DNA from: Entrophospora sp. SA101
Lineage: Eukaryota > Glomeromycota > Glomeromycetes > Entrophosporales > Entrophosporaceae
NCBI GenBank assembly: GCA_958430865.1
Contig: CAUDNR010004513.1
Span: 1-25,232 of the forward strand
Direction: 5' to 3'
Length of the DNA: 25,232 bases
Positions 17,186 to 25,232 of this stretch are shown one piece after another (position 1 is the stretch's first letter; each line of letters begins with the position of its first letter). The notes beneath the pieces were generated by a model. The model worked only from the letters and a program-made list of their open reading frames with translations, had not been told where the DNA came from and made no database searches. The translations under genes were made by a program, and so were the position numbers.

Positions 17186-18682
17186 ATGTCATCATACCCT
17201 AAGTTATTAACACAAGACAGAGTAGATTTAGTACGTAAAATTTATAATGAAATAGATAATATCGCTCGACCTGCTTTTCCATTTGTTTCTGACAACGAAA
17301 ATTATATAAGTTATTTTTTACAATTAGTCAAAGAAAACAAAGAACTATTAGAAAATGAAAAGGAATATTGTAGAGAAAGGTTTGTTTATAATTTCGAATT
17401 AAACAATGCAACTAATAAATATGGTAAACCAAGAGAATGCAATAATTGTAAAACAACAAGATACTCTGATAAATATTGTGAAAAGTGTATTAGTCTACAT
17501 TTGCAGAGCCTTTTCAGCACTTGGACATCTGGAAATGAGATAATTGATAGCTTTATTCAAAAATGTCAACAGCTTTCATCTCTTCCAACTCAAATTATAG
17601 AATGGATACCTTATGAGCAATTTTATAATATACAAAAGTTAACAGAGGGTGGATCCAGTTCTATTTATACTGCTGGATGGACAAGAGGATCTATTGATGA
17701 TTATGATGAAAATAAAAAGGAGTTTAGTTATTTTGGAGATCATCTTGTAGTATTAAAATCATTAAATAATTTAAATAATCCAGGAAAACCTTTTTTTGAT
17801 GAGGTAATTGTTCTCATTTAAAATAGACTAAATTAAACTATTTATTTTAAATTAATTGATTTTATTTATATAATTAATTATTAATTTCAGGCATTAAATT
17901 ATTGTAAAATTAAAGCAAATTTAATTGTTAATTGTTATGGTATAACTAAATTTCCAGAAAATGGAAATTATGCAATAGTTCTTAATTATCATCCAGAGGG
18001 AAATTTAAGAGATTATATACAAAAAAATCATTCAAATTTAACATTAAAAGATAGAATTAATATTTTTAGTGACTTATGTGAATCATTATATTTTATACAT
18101 GAAAAAGATTTAATTCATTGTGATTTACATAGTGGTAATATATTATTGCAAGGAGGTAGTTGTTATATCACAGATTTTGGGTTATGTGGGCCAGTTGATG
18201 AGAAATTATCAAATAAAATTTATGGAATTGTATCATATATTGCACCAGAATTATTTAAAAGAAAAAAACACACAAAAGAAACAGATGTTTATAGTGTTGG
18301 GATGTTAATGTGGGAAATATTTGCAGGACATCCACCATTTGATGATGTAGCTCATAATTGTGAATTAGTGATTAATATATGTGAAGGTTTACGACCACCA
18401 ATATTACCAGGAATGCCTGATGATTGTGTACAAATGATGCAGAAGTGTTGGGATGGGGATCCATCTAAAAGACCAACTATTAGAGAGCTTTGTGACTTTG
18501 CTAATAGTCAACTACAAGAAATTATCAACAATAATAGTGATAATAATAGTAGTATTAGTAATTCACAAAGTGTTCACAAATCACATCCATTAGCATATCA
18601 TTCAAGTAGAATATTAAATTTAAATGATGAAATTGCTAAATTGAATTTAAGTAATGATAGCTTATTAAATTATGAAATATAA
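17186..18682 (+). CDS. protein kinase, AM-fungal TKL-like family (469 aa, two exons)
   Basis: Exons 17186-17803 and 17891-18682 with an 87-bp intron (gtaatt...tttcag) at a codon boundary. The amino-terminal region has a CxxC-x9-CxxC cluster (C85, C88, C98, C101), probably zinc-binding, then the WTSGN and IEWIPYEQF segments that precede the catalytic domain in many Rhizophagus kinases. Kinase motifs: Gly-rich loop TEGGSSSIY (153-161), Lys191 in VVLKSL, probable helix-C Glu206 at the splice junction, LIHCDLHSGN with catalytic Asp284 and Asn289, DFG 301-303, APE 324-326, DVYSVGMLMWE, and KRP near 400. HCD replaces the usual HRD, which still keeps the base. The last 50 residues are Asn/Ser-rich. 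It should phosphorylate Ser/Thr or Tyr; target unknown. The family is hugely expanded in these fungi. Intact. Confidence 0.92.
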
Positions 18683-19767
18683 TTTTAATAAGGTAAATTA
18701 AATAGTTAATTAATTGAAATTTATTAATTTGAATGTGATTATTAATTAATTAATTAATTACAATGATAATAAGTAGTTTATGGATAAATTGTTGATGGTT
18801 AGATAATTAGTTATTTTTCTTTGTTTTCATATTTTTTTATTTTTTTATTTTTTTATTATCGAATTCAGAATCGCATGTTTCATAATTGGATAATTAATAC
18901 ATAATTTTCCTGATGTTGTATGCTAATTCCGACCATGTCAAAAAACAATATTATTACAATATGATTGACACAAATTTAACTGACAAATTAATAATAACAA
19001 GTTTATTATAAATTTAAAGGATCTAGATTCAGATTCTAAGAATTTTAGATCCAATGAACCTGGATCAGATTCCATTTCTTTGCCGAGAATGTTGGGTGTT
19101 CTAAATTTGTAAACTAGTTTCTAAACTTTTACTAGCTGTATGATGAATTTTATATACTCTGGTATCATACATCTAAAAATGGGTGCTTTTTCTATTATTG
19201 CTGGCACTACGTGCGATTCAATAAATTTGTCAAAGTGGTGTAAGGATTGTCTTGATATAATGGTGGATATGACAATATTGTAGAATGGTGAAAAGATTAT
19301 CGATCTCTTCATGATAAGTTTCAGCAATTTGTTTACTTGGCTATTTTTGCAGCAAATATTTTCTTATCCACATGGGTTTTCTACTTTATGAAATATTGTT
19401 ATTTTGTACGAAATGAAATGAGTGTAAATATAATGAGTGCTGTACTTTATTGTAAATTTACTCTCATAAAGAATTCATCAACAATTTAGTTTACTTTTTT
19501 GATGACTTTCTTTTATAATAAAAGTTACAAAATTACTATTTTTCAGATTCTTTAAAGAATTTTTCTTTGCCAGGGGGTTTTGTTAATAAATAACAGCTCC
19601 AATACATCTTGTTAAATATTCAAATGTCTCTGATCAAGATCTTTAGCCCAGAATTTTTTTTTAAACCTCAGTGAAGTCGCATTTCTTCAGGACCTGAGGT
19701 AATCCATCGTAGAAATTATCCATGTCCATATTATTATTCTAAAACTTTTGTAAATAAATATTGGTAT
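18683..19767. other. intergenic, no firm gene
   Basis: AT-rich. A hairpin ACCTCAG...CTGAGGT is at about 19664-19699. On the minus strand, from about 19727, MDMDNFYDGLPQVLKKCDFT ends at a stop about 65 bp on, and a 68-codon frame covers 19121-19327; neither shows a recognisable domain. They may be scraps of one dead gene. Confidence 0.3.
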
Positions 19768-19865
19768 TAAGGCTCCGCATGAGCCAGCTCGCAAGCCAAA
19801 TAACTTAGTAGCCTCACAAGCTGAATAAGTTTTTTGGCTCGCAAGCCAGCTCGTGAGGAGCTTTA
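19768..19865. mobile_element. hAT-type MITE, 98 bp, with 8-bp target duplication
   Basis: Ends TAAGGCTCCgcatGAGCCAG (left) and, on the opposite strand, TAAAGCTCCtcacGAGCTGG (right); the arms continue as GCTYGCRAGCCAAAWAACTTA, giving nearly 38 bp of inverted repeat with a short centre. The flanks are an exact direct repeat ATTGGTAT at 19760-19767 and 19866-19873. An 8-bp duplication and terminal TAARG (fits YARNG) are the signature of hAT elements. GC-rich arms in AT-rich surroundings. Confidence 0.75.
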
Positions 19866-19875
19866 ATTGGTATTA

Positions 19876-20543
19876 TTAGCACAGAGATGTTACATAGAAA
19901 TAAATACAATAATCCGTATATTAATATATAATTATTCTGTGTAATGCTTGCTACTACTAGAGTTTTCAGCTACTCTAGAGAGTAACAATCTTTACTTTTT
20001 TTGGGGGTGGGCTTGGGCGGGACTTATGATTAGAGTTTCTATTCGTAATACAAATTCTCAACTAATCTTAATTCGAATTTTATTTTGAGTAAGCATTCAA
20101 TATAATTCAAATATTCATGAATAAAACACATTCGAACAGAAACCCTATCATGACTATTTGCTAGTAGAAAAAAAACTTACCCACAAGGGAAAAAATACTA
20201 ACCACTACAACTATTATTATTAATTGACTAAAACAAGAAAAGGAATAATGTCAATTACTTCTGCCACTAATACTATTATTATCGCTACAAGGACTATATA
20301 GAAAAAAATTTCAAATTAGATATACCATTACATCAGTTATATTATTTATATTGTTTGAATGATTCGTTTTATTCGAAATTGCTAGTTAAAAATTTCACGT
20401 GATTAAACTAACCAGAAATGCATTAGTCAGTGATATCGCAAGCATCAGGTTTTTACAATTGTTCTAGACAAACGATCGTATCAATATCTCTGTTTATTGC
20501 CAAGGTTAAAAAGAATGATGCAATCAAATAATTTAGCATTACC
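19876..20543. other. intergenic, one MITE
   Basis: Apart from the element at 20033-20145 and an ATTCGTTTTATTCGAAATTGCTAGTT fragment at about 20362-20387 (inverted match to the element at 13.1 kb), nothing is recognised. A G-rich patch ttgggggtgggcttgggcgg lies at 20001-20020. Confidence 0.4.
20033..20145. mobile_element. TA-flanked MITE, ATTCG family, 113 bp
   Basis: Terminal inverted repeats GAGTTTCTATTCG and, on the opposite strand, GGGTTTCTGTTCG, each flanked by TA (20031-20032, 20146-20147). The TA duplication points to a Tc1/mariner-type source. A diverged relative is at 13078-13222. Confidence 0.6.
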
Positions 20544-20944
20544 AAAGTGGACCGCGTTCCAGATGGAAAGGTCCATTTATATAACACATGAACATTGATA
20601 GATGATGATGATATTATAAATGATATAGGCGAATCAGCTGGTCTATTCGGACGTACAAACGGCGTTGAATTTCCACCCGATGAAAAGACCCTCTAGACAT
20701 TTAATAAAAACTTTACCGTAATCTCCAATAAGATCCCCAAATTTAGTTTGGGCTCAGTAATTGGTGATATTATTAGTGAACCTGAAATTTTGTTGATTTC
20801 GAAAAACTTGATAAATCACAGGTTCGCGTGACACGTAATGGTGAAGGTCCAATTAAAAATTTTTATCAAAGAGTAAATTATTGGCCGAGATCTTTACAAA
20901 TTTCAACCAAACAGAAAATTTGGCGCAAATGTCCGAGAAACTAA
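20544..20944 (+). pseudogene. relic of an unrecognised protein-coding gene
   Basis: One plus-strand frame reads KVDRVPDGKVHLYNT, LIDDDDIINDIGESAGLFGR, TNGVEFPPDEKTL and TFNKNFTVISNKIPK, interrupted by TGA 20589, TAG 20694 and TGA 20829. Near 20800 the protein-like signal moves to another frame: DFEKLDKSQVRVTRNGEGPI, then KNFYQRVNYWPRSLQ, ending at TAA 20942-20944. GC content is higher than around it. Mixed TGA and TAG stops plus a frameshift mean ordinary decay, unlike the TGA-only pattern at 942-1718. Family unknown. Confidence 0.45.
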
Positions 20945-21202
20945 TAATTAATAATTGTACATTGCAATGGCAAATAATAAATAATAATAATGACTAAAAT
21001 GGCAAGTATTGCGCGCAAACTCATAGTTTTCATTGTACCTTGACTTATTATATGGTAAGCTATCTTGATATTTGAAATAAGTAAAAATGATATTAATTAT
21101 CAAAAAATATCCAAAAAAGGAAAAACTATATTTGTACAATAGTTATTATCATTTATGTTGGTAAAAGGATTAAAAAAGACAACAAAACATAATTGTCTAT
21201 TA
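20945..21202. other. intergenic, nothing recognised
   Basis: AT-rich, no repeat or protein-like frame that stands out. Confidence 0.4.
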
Positions 21203-21397
21203 TTAACTTCTGTCACATATTATTTTCTTATTAGGCAACTTCTCAGGGTTTTTTTCTTTACTGGGAAATTTCTTGATAATATTCAAGTGACCGAATATCA
21301 GCTGATTTAAATACATAGGGCGAGTATGTTCTCTTTTTAAAATACTTTTAATCATGCTCCAATTCTTGGATTCGGTGGATTTTATAGAGATAATCAT
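21203..21397 (-). pseudogene. frameshifted second copy of the small basic protein family
   Basis: From ATG (complement of 21395-21397) the frame reads MIISIKSTESKNWSMIKSIL KRE, matching the start of the 2339-2602 protein (IYIRSTMEPKNYSTIRSNL). After about codon 24 the similarity continues one frame over as SPYVFKSADIRSLEYYQEI (against APYIFKINDTQTLDAYLKK), then a stop. So a single frameshift has broken this copy and the rest of the open frame is spurious. Both copies are on the minus strand. Confidence 0.5.
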
Positions 21398-21704
21398 TTA
21401 AAACATATATTTGTTTAAGACCTCAGCCCATTAAAAAAAAAGAAAATGGGAGCAATTATGTCAAGTTAATACTCTATATACATGATGCAATCATTTCGTA
21501 ATATATAATAAAAAATATATGTGAAAAATCCATGAATTAATATTCTTATTTGATTGTATATATAGCCTGTTCAAACAGCTCTTTATCTCAAACGTTATCT
21601 TGCAATAAAAAAAAAACAACATTTTAAAGCATATTTTATTTGTAAATTATTTTTAGCTAATTATTCTAAAATCTTTTTATGATTTTCGTTTGCTCTTTTT
21701 TCAG
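21398..21704. other. intergenic, possible intron sequence
   Basis: AT-rich with no gene seen. The end (tttgctcttttttcag) is a strong polypyrimidine tract and 3' splice site for the exon-like frame that follows. Confidence 0.4.
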
Positions 21705-21829
21705 CATTAGTTCAAATTTTTGAGTTCAACGAGACCTTCTTCGATGCCACCCATTTTCATTGGACAAAAGGAGAAGATTTATTATGTATGGAACCTATTT
21801 CTGCGGTACACCTACCATATAAGAAATAG
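21705..21829 (+). CDS. orphan terminal exon-like frame
   Basis: After a textbook acceptor (tgctcttttttcag|c, 21703-21704) the frame reads ALVQIFEFNETFFDATHFHW followed by TKGEDLLCMEPISAVHLPYK and TAG 21827-21829. The composition is strongly protein-like and richer in GC than the flanks. No upstream exon with a matching donor was found in the preceding 700 bp, so it is either the last exon of a gene destroyed by insertions or of one with a long intron. Family not recognised. Confidence 0.4.
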
Positions 21830-22410
21830 TAATTGTTATTTTATTATCATTGTAATGTAAAAAAATCTTTTATAAACCACCCAACTGATTGATTTTTAAA
21901 GCTGCGTCCAAATAGAGATTAAAATTTAAAATCTAAAATATTTTTATAAAAAAGCTTGACAATACAATAAAGGCACTTTCAGGTTCATTCATCATTATCT
22001 TTTTGAGCACAACCAAGTGGAAGATATTCCAACCGCATTAACAATTTTACAATGATATAATGACGGTTGTAAAAATCCTTGTATCTTATTAGGTAAATGC
22101 CCTAAAAGTTAAACCAACATTGTTTAATTAAATTCATGCTAAAACGAGTTTTTTAGTTATTATTTTTACAGTTGAGTGATATTTACTTTTTTTAGAAGAA
22201 AAAAAAAAAAAATGAGATGATGATTAATAATAATTTACACATAAAATACAATCTAATTAAAAAATTATGCAAACAAAAGAAAAAAAAATATAAAATAATG
22301 AAAATAATTTAATCAGATTATGGCACTAGTGAGGGGAAAAGGCTAAGAAAGCAAGTAATTGAAAGATTTTATGCCCAATATCCTAAATATTGAAGTTTTT
22401 GATATTAGAA
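21830..22410. other. intergenic, downstream of both convergent genes
   Basis: AT-rich. A short protein-like string EHNQVEDIPTALTILQ-stop-YNDGCKNPCILLGKCPKS at about 22014-22112 (one TGA) may be another gene scrap. No polyadenylation signal for the ZIP gene stands out. Confidence 0.35.
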
Positions 22411-24004
22411 TTACAATTTTGAAAACATTGCAATAAAAAAAATATAAACAAAATCATAAATAAACACACCAATCAAAGCCATCATTCCAGCACCAAGAAG
22501 CAAAAGAAAAAATGCATATAATTTTTGAGTGGCATGATAGTTTCGAAACTTGGAACCATAAATGAAATCACTTGCGAGCAATTCAACTAATCCAGCGTAA
22601 AGCAATATACCAGCAGATATTGCATCAAGAACTCCCTGTACTATGAGAGCAGTTGACGATGATGGATTATATGTTTCACGTATACCTAAACCTATAGCTA
22701 CTCCAAGTGGAGTTGTAGTACCATAAGCTAATGACATAAGCCATGGTTTAAAGCTGCCTTCTGGTAACTTTAATGCTGCAATTCTTGAACCAAGTCCCAA
22801 ACCTTCAAATGTCTTTAATAATAATAAACATATTTAGAAATTATTATTGAAAGATATATATATATATATATATATTAATTTATTCTTACCTGGTGAAAAA
22901 CCAAAGCACATAATAAAGAGATAAACTCAGTTCCATTAGCAACTGACAATGCTATTCCAATTATTACTGAATGAAAGCAAATGCCAACTTCTAATACAAT
23001 TACACCGATTGTTTGAGAACTATTAGTTAGCACAACTAAAGTCCCATTTGGTTGACTGATATTAATGATCTCAGTAGTTCCTTTAGTATCATTGTCATTT
23101 CTTGGGAGAATTTCTTTATTTTTATCATCAAATTCATCAGTATAATTTGTGGACAAATATTCTATGAAAAAAACTAATAATGCTGCCATCATAGAAATTG
23201 CACCTGGCCATGCATAATTATGCCAAATTTCTGGAAGACAGTCTTCGCTTAATGCCTCAAATGCTGTGGGGATCATCTAGATAGAAAATTAAGATAAATT
23301 TTTTTTAAAAAAATGATTAAATATTGGATTGATTTCTCATTTGGCCATTACTTACATGAATAAAAGCAGTTGCAAGAATAACACCAGTACCAAAATGTTT
23401 TGTGGCTAAATATAATTGCAAAAATAACAATAACACATAGATTAATATTATATAATTACAATATATGAATGTTTATATTTTAACTATACTTACAGAAAGA
23501 AACTAACTTTGGAACCCTCCATTTGGAACTTCTATCAGCGATAACCGGAATAAAAGCACCTAGCATTTAATGTGTTATTAAATGTTAATAATTAATAATA
23601 ATGTTATAATTAATATCAAGAGAATCAAATAAATAGTTATTTATTTTTACCCATTGAGCTTGTTACAAGAATTATAAAAAATGAAGCAATATGAAGGCTT
23701 AAATTATATTCTTCAGCTATATAACCATTATCACTGCAAGAATCAGATCCTTCATCTGTTGTGGTTGCATTTTGATCAGGGTCGGGGTTGGTGTTGTTTA
23801 CACCTAATGACAAACCATAAATATTAATATTATCATTATTTGGTGAAAGTTTTAAATATATTATTTTTATATAAAAACGTAACAATATTGTATACCTGGA
23901 GTTTGAGCATATGCAAAATTAAGAAATGCAGAAAATGCAAAGAAAAAAGTAGGATAAATATACATCGAGTGAATAGGTTTACAATAAGCTAGAGACATAT
24001 TCAT
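22411..24004 (-). CDS. ZIP family zinc/iron transporter (388 aa, six exons)
   Basis: Minus-strand exons 24004-23896, 23803-23651, 23559-23494, 23405-23356, 23276-22890 and 22812-22411, with GT-AG introns of 92, 91, 88, 79 and 77 bp. Residues 18-33 form a signal peptide (FFFAFSAFLNFAYA), then a Thr/Asp-rich external tail. Membrane spans follow at about 72-92, 113-130, 150-167, 214-238, 243-256, 284-300, 312-336 and 354-385. Metal-site motifs are FHSVIIG (H228, span 4) and HQTFEGLGLGSRI (H254, E258, span 5), as in fungal ZRT1/ZRT2 proteins, which import Zn2+ (sometimes Fe2+) across the plasma membrane. HFGTGVILATAFIH (span 2) is also diagnostic. The loop between spans 3 and 4 is acidic and Asn/Thr-rich and lacks the usual His cluster. 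Length is normal. Regulation by zinc is expected for the family, but no Zap1-type site was recognised upstream. Confidence 0.93.
22854..22875. repeat. (AT)n microsatellite in ZIP intron 5
   Basis: About eleven AT units inside the last intron of the transporter gene (22813-22889); likely polymorphic between strains. Confidence 0.85.
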
Positions 24005-24539
24005 AAAATACTTTTGATTTTCAGGATGTTAAAGAAAAGAATAAAGTGAAAAAGAAAAATAATTATTGATAAAACATGAAGTAGAAGGAAAAAATTAATT
24101 AATATTAATTAATGCGGGAGAGAAAAGGAACTAACTAATGAGGTACTCACTCGCTCACATATTATATTATTAATACATAACTATTAGGGTACATGCATAA
24201 TTAAAGTTTCTTTTATATAAGACTTCTTTATGCAACAAATAAAAAAGCCGAGATGATGATTATTAAGTTATTCCCTTTTTCGATATCAGAAAGATCAGAA
24301 TCTTTTTTTTACATCATTAATTTCCCATTTAAAATATTTTATTTTTTCCAAATAAAAAATCAACCAATAGGATTTTTGTTTAACAACAATAATTAGGCAG
24401 GTATCCCCCACATGTGTATTATTTAACTGATTATCTTGGAAATAAAACAGGATTTATCTCGTAAGTTTATACAACATTAACAAACATATTCGCGCCCATA
24501 TTTTAAATTATATAAATATTAATATTAACATTATTAATA
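24005..24539. other. upstream region of the ZIP gene
   Basis: AT-rich presumed promoter with a ttaattaatattaattaat patch at about 24095-24113. No gene or clear transcription-factor site seen. Confidence 0.4.
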
Positions 24540-24676
24540 GGGAATTGTTATTCTCACCCCTCCCGTGACTAAGTGTAGTAATGTGACCAATGAATGGCTT
24601 TAAATGTGATGATGTATTGTCTTAGTCACGGGAGGGGTACGAATAGCAAAAATGTGATGTGCGAATAACAATTCTC
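24540..24676. mobile_element. TA-flanked MITE, 137 bp, with two sets of inverted repeats
   Basis: Outer ends GGGAATTGTTATTCTCAC and, on the opposite strand, GAGAATTGTTATTCGCAC, each next to TA (24538-24539, 24677-24678). An inner perfect 18-bp pair ACCCCTCCCGTGACTAAG at 24556-24573 and its complement at 24621-24638. The right arm is longer and carries a second GCTATTCGTAC unit. Tc1/mariner-type target site; non-coding. Confidence 0.7.
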
Positions 24677-24678
24677 TA

Positions 24679-25141
24679 TTAATATTATTAATTTAAAATT
24701 CCTTTGTTGTTTTGTCAACAATTAATTCGTGAAACGTATATGCAGTGTTGTGCATCCCAATTGTTTCAATGTGGTTCCAATTATTTTCAAACTATAGTTT
24801 TAAAATTGTGCGAAAGCCAAAAGGTTTCGCCATAAGTCGGAATTAATTTTGAATTTTGATTTAGTCTCAAAATAGTTTTAACGACCAACACCGGTCCCAA
24901 CGAAGTTTAATTAACATGTCTCAAAGATAAATTTCTTTGGTCAGTAATTTACATCAGAACTAAACATTGTTTGCTAATCAATAGAAATAATCTATTGTGT
25001 TATTGAATTGTTATTCAGTATGTCTAACGTGTTTCAACAGGGCTCCAAAATAGAATAGTGAACAACCATGCCGTACAAAAGAAAAATGTTCGTTCGTTGC
25101 AAAGCGCAAGACGTAGATGCAATCGTAACCCAGAGATTTTT
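24679..25141. other. intergenic, nothing recognised
   Basis: No protein-like frame, repeat or RNA gene could be supported here; GC is slightly higher than average near 24870-24905. Confidence 0.4.
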
Positions 25142-25232
25142 TTAAAAGCATTTACATCAATATTTCTACATTTTTATGTGAATCATTATATTTTATACAT
25201 GAAAAAGATTTAATTCATTGTGATTACAAGGA
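25142..25232 (+). pseudogene. fragment of a second protein kinase gene at the window edge
   Basis: Reads YINISTFLCESLYFIHEKDL then IHCDYK. Bases 25174-25225 are identical to 18074-18125 in the intact kinase (catalytic-loop LCESLYFIHEKDLIHCD), after which one T is missing and the copy departs from LHSGN; to the left the similarity fades gradually. The frame therefore breaks right at the catalytic loop. A decayed duplicate is the best reading, but the sequence stops 7 bases later. Confidence 0.5.

Noticed and set aside
18120..18308. 62-codon plus frame inside the kinase
   Set aside because: Out of phase with the kinase exon that contains HCD, DFG and APE motifs.
19121..19327. 68-codon minus frame, also considered as a BTB-like plus fragment
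   Set aside because: Neither strand gives recognisable BTB or other domain motifs; kept only as a note in the intergenic entry.
20948..21139. 63-codon minus frame rich in Tyr/Phe
   Set aside because: Low-complexity AT translation without any support.
1..25232. CRISPR arrays, rRNA, tRNA genes or biosynthetic cluster
   Set aside because: No regularly spaced direct repeats with unique spacers, no conserved rRNA/tRNA sequence, and the intact genes are functionally unrelated.

Overview
The window looks like nuclear DNA of an arbuscular mycorrhizal fungus (Glomeromycotina, most like Rhizophagus). The sequence is very AT-rich. Genes have short 77-132 bp GT-AG introns. The protein kinase has the CxxC...CxxC / WTSGN amino-terminal architecture typical of the expanded AM-fungal kinase families, and the space between genes is crowded with decayed transposon genes and small inverted-repeat elements. 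The species is inferred from gene style; no marker gene is present.

Layout. (1) 1-2281: three plus-strand, intronless, closely spaced reading frames that make sense only if TGA is read as tryptophan (genetic code 4): the end of a DUF7869-like transposon-type protein, a 258-aa coiled-coil protein with four in-frame TGA codons, and a frame-broken zinc-ribbon/coiled-coil protein. This is the most unusual part of the window. Mollicutes-related endobacteria living inside these fungi use that code, so an endobacterial insert, a chimeric contig or an exchanged gene set are the main explanations. (2) 2339-6010: mobile-element territory, with a small basic protein, the carboxy-terminal part of an AM-fungal transposon-type protein with a RING-like end (one frameshift in an A run), two inverted-repeat elements, an acidic ORF and a minus-strand gene relic. 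(3) 6443-7444: an intact multi-pass membrane protein of unknown function. (4) 7445-13733: a long gene-poor stretch with a mariner-type MITE, a 411-bp deletion derivative of a Pogo-like transposon with TA duplications, a shattered gene resembling Fanzor/TnpB-type proteins, and an ATTCG-rich inverted-repeat element. (5) 13734-15117: a four-exon short-chain dehydrogenase of the DHRS12 type. (6) 17186-18682: a two-exon protein kinase with all catalytic motifs. (7) 18683-22410: gene-poor, holding a hAT-type MITE with 8-bp target duplication, a second ATTCG element, a gene relic, a frameshifted second copy of the small family seen at 2.4 kb, and an orphan exon. (8) 22411-24004: a six-exon ZIP zinc transporter on the minus strand. 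(9) 24540-24676: another TA-flanked MITE. The window ends in a fragment of a second kinase gene, 52 bp of which is identical to the kinase at 18.1 kb.

The four intact fungal genes (membrane protein, DHRS12-like reductase, kinase, ZIP transporter) are unrelated single genes and form no pathway or cluster. No tRNA, rRNA, CRISPR array or replication origin was recognised.
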